Source of the DNA: DASSBQ01 sp040981125
Lineage (GTDB): Bacteria > Nitrospirota > Nitrospiria > Nitrospirales > Nitrospiraceae
Reading direction: 5' to 3'
Assembly: GCA_040981125.1 (NCBI GenBank)
Contig: JANRMQ010000009.1
Span: 1 to 64,000, forward strand
Length of the DNA stretch: 64,000 nt
Under the pieces are notes generated by a model. The model made no database searches, was not told the DNA's origin, and saw only the letters and a program-made list of their open reading frames with translations. How positions within the stretch are numbered: the first letter of the stretch is position 1; each line of letters opens with the position of its first letter. A program made the translations under genes and the position numbers. Positions 43,103 through 52,430 of the stretch are shown here, piece after piece.

Positions 43103-44047
43103 ATGCAGAAGAAACGGAAAAGAAAGCGACCGGCGAATCTCTTTCATCCGATCTATTGGCCGTCCTGGATCGGGGTCGCCTGTATGCGGACCCTGGCGCT
43201 CTTTCCTTACCGATGGCAATGCATCCTGGGCCGATGGGCGGGCTTGTTACTGCGGTTCATGCACGACAAGCGGCGCGAGACCGTCGAGATCAACCTTGCC
43301 GTCTGCTTTCCCGATCTATCCACGCAAGAGCGGGCGATCCTGGCCAAGCGCTGTTTCGAATCGCTCGGCATGGCGCTTTGCGAAACCTCGACAGCCTGGT
43401 GGATTCCAGACCCCAGGGCGCGCTGCGCCTGTCGCATCGTGGGGTTGAACCATATCCGCGCCGCTCTCGAGAAAGGACGAGGCGTTCTTCTGTGCAGCGC
43501 GCATCTGCACACGGCCGAATTGGCGGGGCGCTTCATGGTGCTTGAGCAGCCGGTTACCATCGTCTTTCGCCCGCAGAATGACCGGGTGATCGAGACGGTC
43601 GCCCATCGCCGAAGGGCGACCTATTACCCCAACATGATTCACTACCGTGACATGCGGGGCGTCGTCCGAGCGCTGCGGCGTAACGAAGTCGTCTGGTACG
43701 CTCCCGATATCGATGCCGGGACGAAGCGAAGCGTTTTCGTACCTTTTTTTGGCGTGCCGGCTGCTTCACTCACGGCCACCGCGCGCCTGGCGAAGTTGAC
43801 CGGCGCGCCCGTTGTGCCGTGCTTCTATTTCAGGCGAGCCGACCGGACCGGTTATGACATCCATGTAGAACCGGCGCTCCAGGAATATCCCAGCGGTGAT
43901 CCGACGGTCGACACGGCCCGCATCAATGAACTCATTGAAGCCGCCGTCCGCCGCCACCCCGAACAATACCTGTGGCAACACCGGCGATTTAAGAGCAGGC
44001 CGGCCGGCGCAGCGCCTCTTTACAAGGACCGCCACCCGAGAAGGTAG
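43103..44047 (+). CDS. LpxL/HtrB-type lysophospholipid acyltransferase
   Basis: From ATG 43103 the product has 314 residues. It has the catalytic H-x4-E motif (SAHLHTAEL), a membrane-near N-terminus (FPYRWQCILGRWAGLLLRF) and the DIDAGTKRSVFVPFFGVPAA plus TGAPVVPCFYF segments of the lipid A late acyltransferases. It should add a secondary acyl chain to lipid A or a related lipid. The frame is open far upstream, so an earlier start (such as 43052) is possible. Confidence 0.85.
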   Translation: MQKKRKRKRPANLFHPIYWPSWIGVACMRTLALFPYRWQCILGRWAGLLLRFMHDKRRETVEINLAVCFPDLSTQERAILAKRCFESLGMALCETSTAWWIPDPRARCACRIVGLNHIRAALEKGRGVLLCSAHLHTAELAGRFMVLEQPVTIVFRPQNDRVIETVAHRRRATYYPNMIHYRDMRGVVRALRRNEVVWYAPDIDAGTKRSVFVPFFGVPAASLTATARLAKLTGAPVVPCFYFRRADRTGYDIHVEPALQEYPSGDPTVDTARINELIEAAVRRHPEQYLWQHRRFKSRPAGAAPLYKDRHPRR

Positions 44048-44146
44048 CTAGGGGGAGATACCGGGGTAGGCGCGTGCGCGGTTCCACAATTGTATTCTCG
44101 AAATGCCGGTCCTATTGTACAGTAGGGCGAGCAAGGGAGGATACGT

Positions 44147-44530
44147 ATGGATACCATGACACAGCCGCTCGACCTCCGCCAGCATCCCCGCCTTCGTATT
44201 CCTGCTCCGTTCGCCTGTTCGTTTCAGCGGCGCGGCCTAACGAAGTGGATCCGCGGCAATCACGAAGGACTCGGCGTCGTATTCGACGTGTCGATCAAGG
44301 GAGCAAAAGTGATGAGCGAGACGGGGATTGAGCCCGGCGAGCGCATGTCGGTCAGCCTATGCTTGCCGAACCAGGTTTCTCCCATGACGGTGAAGGAGGC
44401 GGCGGTCCGGTGGGGAAGAGATCAGACCTTCGGCCTGGAATTTTTGAATCTCTCGCCGGTGGCGGAGATGCGTCTTCGCAAATTCATCGCAATCGCCGAA
44501 CGGCAAGGGGGTAGCCCGCCCGGACGATGA
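44147..44530 (+). CDS. PilZ-domain protein 1
   Basis: The 127-residue product has the c-di-GMP-binding signature: RQHPRLR (RxxxR) and DVSIKGAKV (DxSxxG). It should bind c-di-GMP as a small stand-alone PilZ. It is the first of three PilZ genes in a row on this strand and has a clear GGGAGGAT ribosome site. Confidence 0.85.
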   Translation: MDTMTQPLDLRQHPRLRIPAPFACSFQRRGLTKWIRGNHEGLGVVFDVSIKGAKVMSETGIEPGERMSVSLCLPNQVSPMTVKEAAVRWGRDQTFGLEFLNLSPVAEMRLRKFIAIAERQGGSPPGR

Positions 44531-44732
44531 TCCGACGCACCGCCCTGGTCGGTTCCTTTCCCCAGCGTATTGCCCAACCCATACGGAATATTTCCGATGA
44601 CCCACGGTGGAAGATTTGAGCGGAATTAGTAACAATTTGTTCGGTCGGACGGCGGAATGGGTGTATGGTAAACCGTGAGGTCAGACAGCGCTACTTTGAG
44701 CGGCATCTTCGGTTGTGCCCCGTGGGGCCGTG

Positions 44733-45113
44733 ATGGAATCTTCAGCCAGTAATCGGATTGAATTGCGCCGGCATGAGCGCCACTTCGTTCCGGACTCCTG
44801 TCTGCTCTCCTTTTCTCACTTCACGCTGTCCATCTCCCTTGCCGGCGACGCCGAAGGGGAGGGAATTATCGTGAATCTGTCCCCCAAGGGATGCAAGGTC
44901 GAAAGCGAAGCCGCCGTGAAGGTATCTGAGGCGATGTCGCTGATTCTCCTGTTGCCCGACCAGAAGACGCCGACGACGGTAGACCTGGCCATCGTGCGAT
45001 GGGTGAAAGGAGCCGCATTCGGCCTGGAATTCATCTCCATGGGCGCGAACGAGTCGGCACGACTGTTCGAGTTTCTGGCAAATATGGAAAAGCCGTCGAA
45101 GCCGGCGCCATGA
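44733..45113 (+). CDS. PilZ-domain protein 2
   Basis: It has RRHERH (RxxxR) and NLSPKGCKV (NxSxxG). The start is placed at ATG 44733 because the reading frame improves there; an earlier start at 44715 is possible. About 126 residues long. The order of motifs and the C-terminal half (GLEFISMGANES) parallel PilZ gene 1. Confidence 0.8.
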   Translation: MESSASNRIELRRHERHFVPDSCLLSFSHFTLSISLAGDAEGEGIIVNLSPKGCKVESEAAVKVSEAMSLILLLPDQKTPTTVDLAIVRWVKGAAFGLEFISMGANESARLFEFLANMEKPSKPAP

Positions 45114-45162
45114 TCTGTGGAATACACCAGGGCTTGCCTTGCCGGTCGGGAGAGGACGGGCG

Positions 45163-45492
45163 ATGTCGCTGACGAAAGAAGATCGTAAGGCACGGCGAGT
45201 CGGGGTGACCTGCCGTCTCTTCTTTTTCGGGGAGGATGACTTTGAGGGAGAGGCTCAGCTTTTGGATCTATCCTCCACGGGCTGCATGGCGAGGTCGATG
45301 GAACCTCTTCAGGTGGGCCGGAAATTGAAGCTGTCTCTTTTCTTGCCGGACGAGCATACGTGGCCGGTTCGAGTTGAGGAAGCTCTCGTGCGTTGGGTGC
45401 GAGGCTGTGAATGCGGCATGGAGTTCATTGCCATACGGCCGCCACATCTGCACCGGATCCAACAACTGATCATGAAGAAGAAGAGACGGTGA
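45163..45492 (+). CDS. PilZ-domain protein 3
   Basis: It has RKARR (RxxxR) and DLSSTGCMA (DxSxxG), with CGMEFIAIRPPHL near the end, as in the two genes before it. ATG 45163 is preferred as the GGGAGAGGACGGGCG upstream fits a ribosome site. About 109 residues long. A terminator follows. Confidence 0.8.
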   Translation: MSLTKEDRKARRVGVTCRLFFFGEDDFEGEAQLLDLSSTGCMARSMEPLQVGRKLKLSLFLPDEHTWPVRVEEALVRWVRGCECGMEFIAIRPPHLHRIQQLIMKKKRR

Positions 45493-45550
45493 CCCCGCGG
45501 ACGCATTGCTCTGGGCAACCGGTTTTCTGAATTCCCCCACAATCCCGACG

Positions 45551-45602
45551 ACAGCTCCAGGGAGGGAAACGAGATATCCCGCGCGACGGGAGCTGTTTAT
45601 TT
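45551..45602 (+). terminator. Terminator after the PilZ genes
   Basis: ACAGCTCC and GGAGCTGT (8 bp) followed by TTTATTT. It lies between the PilZ genes and the convergent ATPase gene, and reads best on the + strand. Confidence 0.65.
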
Positions 45603-47909
45603 GATGGCGACCGCTTTGACTTCCTTGTATGTCGTTTGCCCTTTGAGGACTTTGTCGATCCCGTCTTGGACCAGAGTCGTCATGCCTTCGCTCAGCGCCA
45701 ATGAGAGCATCTCTTCTGTTTTGGCCTTGGCTTGAATAAGCCGCTTCATGCGATCCGTCCCGAGCAACAGCTCGTGGAGCGCAACCCTTCCTTTGAGGCC
45801 GGTGCGGTTGCACGTGTCGCAGCCCTTTCCGCGATAGAGTCGAAAATTACCGTCGAACTTGACGTCTAATTTGTCCCAGTATTCAGGTCCATACCCCGTT
45901 CGCAACTCGTCATATTCTTCCTGCGAGCCCGGATAGGCCTCTTTGCAGTCCTTGCAAATCCGCCGCGCCAGCCGTTGTGCGAGGACTCCTAACATGGCGT
46001 CGGCAAAACTGAACGAATCGCATCCCATATCGAGCAAGCGGGTCACGGTCTCAACTGCGCTGTTGGTATGGAGCGTGCTCAGCACCAAGTGACCCGTGAG
46101 TGAGGCCTCAATACCGGTATCGGCGGTTTCCTTGTCCCGCATTTCGCCGACCATGATGACATCGGGATCTGCCCGCAAAAACGCCCGCATCGCGGCGGCA
46201 AAGGTAAAGCCGATTTTGGCATGGACCTGGACTTGTCGAAGTCCATATTGGGTGATTTCGACCGGGTCCTCGGCGGTCCAGATCTTGATGTCCGGCGTAT
46301 TGATTGATCCAAGGACCGAATGGAGCGTCGTCGTCTTTCCGGACCCGGTCGGCCCGACGCAGAGAATGATGCCGTAAGGCTTTTCGGCAATATTCTGAAG
46401 CTCGCGGAGGTTGCGGTCGGAAAATCCCATCTTGTCGAGCGGCAGCGGCTCGCTTGCCGCCAGAATCCGCATGACCACGTCTTCGTTGTAGCCCGCGGTC
46501 GGAATCGTCGCGACGCGCAGTTCGATCTCCTTATTTTCTCCGAGCTTGAATTTGATTTTGCCGTCCTGCGGCTTTCGCCGCTCGGCGATGTCGAGGCTGG
46601 CCATGATCTTGAGCCGGGACACGATGGCGCGCCGGTAACTGGACGGGATCTTCATGTACTCGAAACAATTGCCGTCGACTCGAAACCGCACGAGCGTATC
46701 GCGCTTCTCGCCGTAAGGCTCGATATGGATGTCGGAGCTGCCTTGCCGGAAGGCATCCGCGATGATCTGATTGGCGAGCCGGACGATGGCGCTGTCGTTT
46801 TCATCGAGGCCCGCGCTGGCGGCCTCTTCCTGCGCTTCCAACTGGGATTCGTTCACCAACTCGCCGAGAATATCCGAGACGTTCTCGTTGAGTTTCGCCG
46901 TCGCCTCCGGCTGTCCGGTCGAGGCGGCGAGAAACTGGGCGATGTCCTTTCGAAGGCTCACAGCGAACCGGATGTTCAGCCCGGGAAAGGTGCGCTTGAT
47001 ATCCTGCACCCGGTCGAGATCGCCGGGGTCGTCGGTCAGGATCTCGATGGCGGCACGATCGCGCTTCAACGGCATCCAATGATTTTTCTTGAGGTAATCG
47101 ATGTTGAGATTTTTGAGAAGCTCGATATCGACGATCGTGCGATCGCTGAACTCGATGTAGGGGCATTTGTGGTATTGGGCCAAGGACTTCCCCAAATCGG
47201 CCTTGGCGACCTTATACTTTTCAATGAGAAGGCACTCGAGATCCGTGACGCCTTTCCGGGACTCCGCCGCCGCATTATCCAGATCTTGTTGCGTGATTTT
47301 GTGGTTGGACACGAGATAATCGAACTTGGAGGGGGCTTTCTTCGACGTTTTGCGGAGATTGTGGAAGGCCGTGCCGAGTGCTTTGGCGATTTCCGCGACC
47401 GACTCCTCGTCTTTGCGCGTGAACCGGCCGCCGCTTTTTTTATTGAGCAGCTGAATCACGCCCATGAGATATTTGTTGTCGGCGACGATCGGGTAGGTCA
47501 GCACTTGCTTGGTCTTGAAGCCGGTCTTTTTGTCATAAGTTGTATCATGAAGCAAGGACGGATGAATCGCGCTCAGTTCGATCTGGCTATAGGCGTCGGC
47601 GATGTTTACGGGGCGTAGATATTTCGCGCAGAAGCCGGCGAGGCTTTGCTCGGTGATCGGGATACGGACTTCTTGGACCGTATCCAGATGTGGAACTTTG
47701 GAAAAGATTTCCTTTTTTTCCGTATCGACGGCGAACAGTGTCAGATCTTCCGCGTCGAACAGACTCAGAATATCCCGGTGGAGGTCGAGAAGAATCTGAT
47801 CGATGTCGGTGGCCGTTTGAATCTGATTTTTGATGCGTTTGACATGCTCGGCGAATTCCGCCTTCTGTTGCGAATCGGGTAGGCTAGAACCGGTTGTCTT
47901 GGCGAGCAT
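45597..47909 (-). CDS. GspE/PilB-type ATPase with N-terminal GAF and MshEN domain
   Basis: The start at 47909 is set by GGAGA upstream; 770 residues. The N-terminal 200 residues are a GAF domain (DIDQILLDLHRDILSLFDAEDL), then an MshEN/GspE N-domain, which in some ATPases binds c-di-GMP. The motor domain has Walker A GPTGSGKTTT, the Asp box TAEDPVEI, Walker B DPDVIMVGEMRD and His box LVLSTLHTN. A tetracysteine zinc motif (CKDC ... CDTC) lies near the end. It drives assembly of a type IV pilus or type II secretion pseudopilus. It faces three PilZ genes, so c-di-GMP control is likely. Confidence 0.85.
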   Translation of the reverse strand: MLAKTTGSSLPDSQQKAEFAEHVKRIKNQIQTATDIDQILLDLHRDILSLFDAEDLTLFAVDTEKKEIFSKVPHLDTVQEVRIPITEQSLAGFCAKYLRPVNIADAYSQIELSAIHPSLLHDTTYDKKTGFKTKQVLTYPIVADNKYLMGVIQLLNKKSGGRFTRKDEESVAEIAKALGTAFHNLRKTSKKAPSKFDYLVSNHKITQQDLDNAAAESRKGVTDLECLLIEKYKVAKADLGKSLAQYHKCPYIEFSDRTIVDIELLKNLNIDYLKKNHWMPLKRDRAAIEILTDDPGDLDRVQDIKRTFPGLNIRFAVSLRKDIAQFLAASTGQPEATAKLNENVSDILGELVNESQLEAQEEAASAGLDENDSAIVRLANQIIADAFRQGSSDIHIEPYGEKRDTLVRFRVDGNCFEYMKIPSSYRRAIVSRLKIMASLDIAERRKPQDGKIKFKLGENKEIELRVATIPTAGYNEDVVMRILAASEPLPLDKMGFSDRNLRELQNIAEKPYGIILCVGPTGSGKTTTLHSVLGSINTPDIKIWTAEDPVEITQYGLRQVQVHAKIGFTFAAAMRAFLRADPDVIMVGEMRDKETADTGIEASLTGHLVLSTLHTNSAVETVTRLLDMGCDSFSFADAMLGVLAQRLARRICKDCKEAYPGSQEEYDELRTGYGPEYWDKLDVKFDGNFRLYRGKGCDTCNRTGLKGRVALHELLLGTDRMKRLIQAKAKTEEMLSLALSEGMTTLVQDGIDKVLKGQTTYKEVKAVAIK

Positions 47910-48093
47910 GCCGACTCTCCATGAAGGTAAGAGGCGATAGCAGCATGGATGTGAAAAAGAGAACGGGCTCGAGATCCGTTGCAATCGGACTGCCGCTCAG
48001 GGATCAGTCTAACGCAAGGGGCGGGCAAGGCAAGGAAAACTCCCTTTTGCGATCGAACCTCAGAGTCACGCCGAGAAAAAAAGAAGACGGAAA

Positions 48094-49812
48094 TCAGGAG
48101 GAGGGCTGAGGGACGAACCCGAGGACTTCCCCAATCGCCGCGACCGCCTCATTCGGGGCCAGGCGGGTGGTCTGCCCGGTCTTCCGCGCTTTCAGCTCCA
48201 CCACGCCTTGGGCCAGCCCTTTGTCGCCGATGACCAAATGAAGAGGGGCTCCGATCAAATCGGCGTCATTGAATTTCACACCGGCCCGTTCATCGCGATC
48301 ATCCCAGAGGACTTCGATGCCGGCCGCGCCGAGGGACTCGTATAGTCGGCCTGCCAGCTCCAAAACTTGCTGGGATTGGCCGAGCGGGATGAGATGAACA
48401 TGAAATGGGGCGATGGGAAGCGGCCAGATAATGCCTTTGGCATCATGGTTTTGTTCGATCGATGAAGCCGCTGTCCGGCCGATTCCGATGCCGTAACAGC
48501 CCATCACCGCCTGTTGCTCGCGGCCCTGCGCATCGAGGAATGTCGCGGACATGGCCTGGCTATACTTGGTTCCCAACATGAACACATGGCCGACTTCAAT
48601 GCCTTTGGCGACCCGTAGGGTTCCGTCGCCGCGGGGTGAAAGATCGCCCTCCTTGGCGTTGCGGAGATCACCGAAATGATCGACGCTGAAATCCCGGTCG
48701 ATATTGGCATCGACAAAGTGGGTGTCCGCCTTGTTGGCGCCGACAACGACATTCCGCATGTGCTTGACGGCCTGGTCCGCCAGAATTGCGATCCCTTTTA
48801 GCCCCACTGGCCCGGCAAATCCGACAGGGGCTCCGGTCAGGGCCTGAACTTTTTCCGGCCCGGCCAGCACCAAGTCCGTGGCGTTGAGCATGCGCTTTAC
48901 CTTGATCTCGTTGACCTCGTGGTCGCCGCGGACCAACACCGCCACGTCTTTGTGGTCGGTCGTATAGAGCAGGGTCTTAACGAGCCGGCGAGGGCTGATC
49001 TTCAAAAATTCCGTCACGGCCTCCACCGTTCGGCGGTCGGGCGTCCTGACTTCGCTGATCGAACGCATGGGCGATTGGTCAACGTCGGTCGGGGCCGCCA
49101 CCTCGGCGCGCTCCACATTGGCGGCGTAGCTGCCGGTTTCACTGTAGACTACGGTCTCCTCGCCGGTATCCGCCAAGACCATGAATTCGTGGGATGAGCT
49201 TCCACCGATCAGGCCGGTGTCCGCCTCGACCGGACGAAACGTCAAACCGCAGCGCGAGAAGATGCGATTGTACGCGTCGTACATCTTCTGGTAGCTGATC
49301 CTGGCTCCCGCCTCGTCCGCGTCAAAGCTGTAGGCATCCTTCATAATGAATTCTCGTCCGCGCATCAGGCCGAAGCGGGGACGGATTTCATCGCGGAATT
49401 TGGTTTGGATCTGATAAAAGTTCAGCGGAAGCTGCCGATAGGAACGGACCTCCCGGCGAAACAGGTCGGTAATGACCTCTTCGTGCGTCGGTCCCAGGCA
49501 GAAATCGCGATCGTGGCGATCCTTGAACCGGAATAGCTCTTTCCCGTAATAATCCCACCGTCCGGTTTCCCGCCAGAGTTCCGCCGGCGAGGCGATGGGC
49601 ATTAACAGCTCTTGGGCGCCGGCCCGGTTCATCTCCTCGCGCACAATTTGTTCGATCTTGCGGATTACCCGCAGGCCGAGCGGAAGATAGGTGTAGATGC
49701 CGGCCGCGACTTTCCTGATCATCCCGGCCCGAAGCATCAGCCTGTGGCTGACCGTTTCGGCTTCTCCGGGATCTTCGCGCAGCGTGGGAATGAGGATTTG
49801 AGAGGTGCGCAT
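48094..49812 (-). CDS. proS: Prolyl-tRNA synthetase (bacterial, with INS editing domain)
   Basis: The 572-residue length fits the bacterial ProRS with an insertion domain. Class II motifs are present (motif 2 FRDEIRPRFGLMRGREFIMKD shortened here to the RFGLMRGREF core; motif 3 GCYGIGIGRTAAS). The C-terminal anticodon-binding domain follows. It charges tRNA-Pro. It is the last gene of the uppS-cdsA-dxr-rseP-proS run, 6 bp after rseP. Confidence 0.95.
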   Translation of the reverse strand: MRTSQILIPTLREDPGEAETVSHRLMLRAGMIRKVAAGIYTYLPLGLRVIRKIEQIVREEMNRAGAQELLMPIASPAELWRETGRWDYYGKELFRFKDRHDRDFCLGPTHEEVITDLFRREVRSYRQLPLNFYQIQTKFRDEIRPRFGLMRGREFIMKDAYSFDADEAGARISYQKMYDAYNRIFSRCGLTFRPVEADTGLIGGSSSHEFMVLADTGEETVVYSETGSYAANVERAEVAAPTDVDQSPMRSISEVRTPDRRTVEAVTEFLKISPRRLVKTLLYTTDHKDVAVLVRGDHEVNEIKVKRMLNATDLVLAGPEKVQALTGAPVGFAGPVGLKGIAILADQAVKHMRNVVVGANKADTHFVDANIDRDFSVDHFGDLRNAKEGDLSPRGDGTLRVAKGIEVGHVFMLGTKYSQAMSATFLDAQGREQQAVMGCYGIGIGRTAASSIEQNHDAKGIIWPLPIAPFHVHLIPLGQSQQVLELAGRLYESLGAAGIEVLWDDRDERAGVKFNDADLIGAPLHLVIGDKGLAQGVVELKARKTGQTTRLAPNEAVAAIGEVLGFVPQPSS

Positions 49813-49818
49813 GCCAGG

Positions 49819-51210
49819 CTAACGGGAAAACAGCCGCTCGAGGTCATTCCAAAACGCAAAGATCATGATGCCGACCAGCAAGACCAGCCCGACCTGTTGC
49901 GCCAGCTCCCGTTGCCGCTCTCCCAGCGGCTTCCGAAGGATCGCTTCAATGAGAAAGAAAAAGAGATGCCCGCCGTCGAGAATCGGAATCGGCAACAGAT
50001 TCAACACGCCCAAATTGATGCTGAGGATGGCGATGAGAAACACCACGCTGGATGCGCCTTGAGAAGCGGCCTCACCGGAGATATTGGCAATCGTCAAAGG
50101 TCCGCCGATATTCTTGCTGGAAATATCGCCCACGATCATTTTGTAAATGCCGACGGCCGTCAGTTCGGTCCATCCCCATGTGGCTTCCAACCCGTGATAG
50201 AGAGAGAACAGAGGACTCGACGCTTTCACCAGCGACCGGCCCGGACCCGAAATGCCGATTTTTCCGACTTCGACGGATTTGCCGTTCACGACGGCATGAT
50301 CGGCCGTAGGCGTGATGGTCAGGGCTATCGGAGAGCCGTCGCGCAGCACCGAAAACCGAAGCGGCCGATTGGCGCTTTCCTTCACGATCGTCGTCATTTC
50401 CGACCACGTCTGAATCGGCTTGTCTTCGATGGCGACGACGCGATCCGCTTCCTTGATGCCGCCGTGCGCGGCCGGTGATCCGTTCAAGACCGCCGTCACG
50501 ACAGGCGGCGGCTCTTCCACGCCCAGATAATACGCGACCTCCTTGCCGGCCGGGCCCTGGGCGGGCAGCGGCGCCGGGGTGACGAGGACCGTTTTAATCT
50601 GCCCGCTTCGCTTGAGGTCCAACGTCAGTTGCTTGCCTCGGCTTTTCTCGACGGCATCGAGCAATTCGGTCTTGGTGGAAATATCCTTTTCGTTCACGCG
50701 GATGATTCGATCGCCGACCTTCAATCCGGCCTTCTCCGCCGGTGAATTGGCCATGAGCGCTTCCACATCCGGACTCAAATCGCGAAAGGTCGGCACGAAG
50801 AGAGGAGAGCCGGTGGCCAGCCAGCCGGTGAATATCAAATAGGCCAGAATGAAGTTAAAACCCGGGCCGGCCGCGACAATCAGTGTCTTGCCCCAGAGCG
50901 ATTGATGGGCGAACGAGCGTCGTTGCTCCTCCGGACTCAAGGCTTCTTGTTCGTCTTCACCGTATAACTTCACGTAGCCGCCCAGCGGAACGGCGGACAA
51001 GAGGTATTCGGTTTCTCCGACCTGCCGACCGAAGAGCTTCGGACCGAAGCCCAATGAAAATTTCAGCACTTTGACGCCGACCCATCTCGCGGCCAGGAAG
51101 TGGCCCAGTTCGTGGAAGGCCACCAAGACGCCGAGGACGACCAGAAACCACCAGGCTTTTTGAAGGAGCAGCCAGACTGAATCGGGAGACCAGGTCAAAG
51201 CGTTGAACAC
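49819..51210 (-). CDS. rseP: RseP-type site-2 metalloprotease
   Basis: The start is GTG 51210 with AAGGAG at good spacing. Zinc site H33-E34-x2-H37 in AFHELGHFLA, two PDZ domains (one near GLKVGDRIIRVNE and the other near GGIKEADRVVAIED), and the C-terminal metal site LPIPILDGGHL. It cuts membrane-bound anti-sigma factors or signal peptides in the bilayer. The order after dxr is as in many bacteria. Confidence 0.95.
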   Translation of the reverse strand: MFNALTWSPDSVWLLLQKAWWFLVVLGVLVAFHELGHFLAARWVGVKVLKFSLGFGPKLFGRQVGETEYLLSAVPLGGYVKLYGEDEQEALSPEEQRRSFAHQSLWGKTLIVAAGPGFNFILAYLIFTGWLATGSPLFVPTFRDLSPDVEALMANSPAEKAGLKVGDRIIRVNEKDISTKTELLDAVEKSRGKQLTLDLKRSGQIKTVLVTPAPLPAQGPAGKEVAYYLGVEEPPPVVTAVLNGSPAAHGGIKEADRVVAIEDKPIQTWSEMTTIVKESANRPLRFSVLRDGSPIALTITPTADHAVVNGKSVEVGKIGISGPGRSLVKASSPLFSLYHGLEATWGWTELTAVGIYKMIVGDISSKNIGGPLTIANISGEAASQGASSVVFLIAILSINLGVLNLLPIPILDGGHLFFFLIEAILRKPLGERQRELAQQVGLVLLVGIMIFAFWNDLERLFSR

Positions 51211-51234
51211 AGTAAGTACTCCTTGTGCGGCTGA

Positions 51235-52395
51235 TTAGCGAGCCAGTGCGTGGACCAAGGACTCGGCTTTTACGCGCGCGGATCGGTCGGCTTCCAATGC
51301 CACTTCGAGGCTGTCGATCTCCCGGGGACGGTGCGCATCCATCGTCGACCGAATGATGTCCGGGATATCGACGAACCTGATTCCTCCGTGAAGAAAAGCG
51401 TCAACCGCGATTTCGTTGGCGGCATTCATCGTCGCCGGCATGGTGCCTCCGATCCCGAGCGCCTCGTATCCGAGCTGGAGACAAGGAAATCGATCGTGAT
51501 CCGGCTTGAAGAAAGTCAGCCGGCCGATTTCGGCCAAATCGAGAGACGGGAGATCGAGGGGCATGCGTTCCGGATATCGCATTGCATAGGAAATTGGTGT
51601 ACGCATATCGGGAAGGCCGAGCTGGGCGACCACCGATCGGTCATTATATTCTACCAGAGAGTGAATGATGCTTTCGCGGTGAATCAGCACTTCGATGCGC
51701 TGCTCGGGAACATCAAACAACCATCGGGCTTCGATCACTTCGAGTCCCTTGTTCATCAACGAGGCCGAATCGATCGTAATTTTCGCTCCCATTTTCCAGT
51801 TCGGATGCTGGAGGGCGCGTTCGGGGGTGACATCGCGGAGTTGTGCCGCCGGAAATTCCCACAAAGGCCCGCCTGACGCGGTCAGAATGATGCGCCGGAC
51901 ATCTTCGCGGCGATGGCCGACCAGCGACTGGAAGACGGCGCTATGTTCGCTGTCAACCGGAAGGATTGCGATGCCCCGCTGACGAGCTTCGTCCTGCATC
52001 AGTTTGCCGGCCATGACCATCGGTTCCTTATTGGCCAAGGCGATCGTTTTCCCTGATCTGATGGCTGCGAGGGTAGGCACCAACCCGGCCGCCCCGACGA
52101 TGGCTGAAATGACCAAATCGGCTGTGGACACTCGGGCCACTTCGGCGATGCCTTCCTGGCCTTCGAGGATCTCCACGCCCAAGCCGGCGCACCGCCGGCG
52201 CAGCTTGTCCGCCGCGGCGTGATCGGATAGCGCGGCCATGCGAGGCCTGTACCTGCGGATCTGTTCTTCGAGCTTGTCATGGTTCGATCCGGCGGTAAGT
52301 CCCGTGACGGCAAACTCCTCCGGAAAACGATCGACAATATCCAGGGTGTTGGAACCGATAGAGCCGGTGGAGCCAAGAATGACGATGGATTTCAT
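51235..52395 (-). CDS. dxr: 1-deoxy-D-xylulose-5-phosphate reductoisomerase
   Basis: ATG 52395 gives 386 residues with the NADPH site VILGSTGSIGSNTLD at the start and the metal-binding PVDSEHSAVFQ and GASGGP-like (LTASGGPLWEFP) motifs. It makes 2-C-methyl-erythritol 4-phosphate, the second step of the MEP route to isoprenoids, which supplies the UppS and Hpn enzymes in this window. It lies between rseP and cdsA. Confidence 0.95.
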   Translation of the reverse strand: MKSIVILGSTGSIGSNTLDIVDRFPEEFAVTGLTAGSNHDKLEEQIRRYRPRMAALSDHAAADKLRRRCAGLGVEILEGQEGIAEVARVSTADLVISAIVGAAGLVPTLAAIRSGKTIALANKEPMVMAGKLMQDEARQRGIAILPVDSEHSAVFQSLVGHRREDVRRIILTASGGPLWEFPAAQLRDVTPERALQHPNWKMGAKITIDSASLMNKGLEVIEARWLFDVPEQRIEVLIHRESIIHSLVEYNDRSVVAQLGLPDMRTPISYAMRYPERMPLDLPSLDLAEIGRLTFFKPDHDRFPCLQLGYEALGIGGTMPATMNAANEIAVDAFLHGGIRFVDIPDIIRSTMDAHRPREIDSLEVALEADRSARVKAESLVHALAR

Positions 52396-52430
52396 TGCAG
52401 TCCTTACAATAGAGCTAATACGTGCTCGAT

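Noticed and set aside
46320..47618. 432-codon frame on the plus strand across the GspE-type ATPase gene
   Set aside because: Shadow of a high-GC gene; the minus-strand frame has Walker motifs and a zinc motif.
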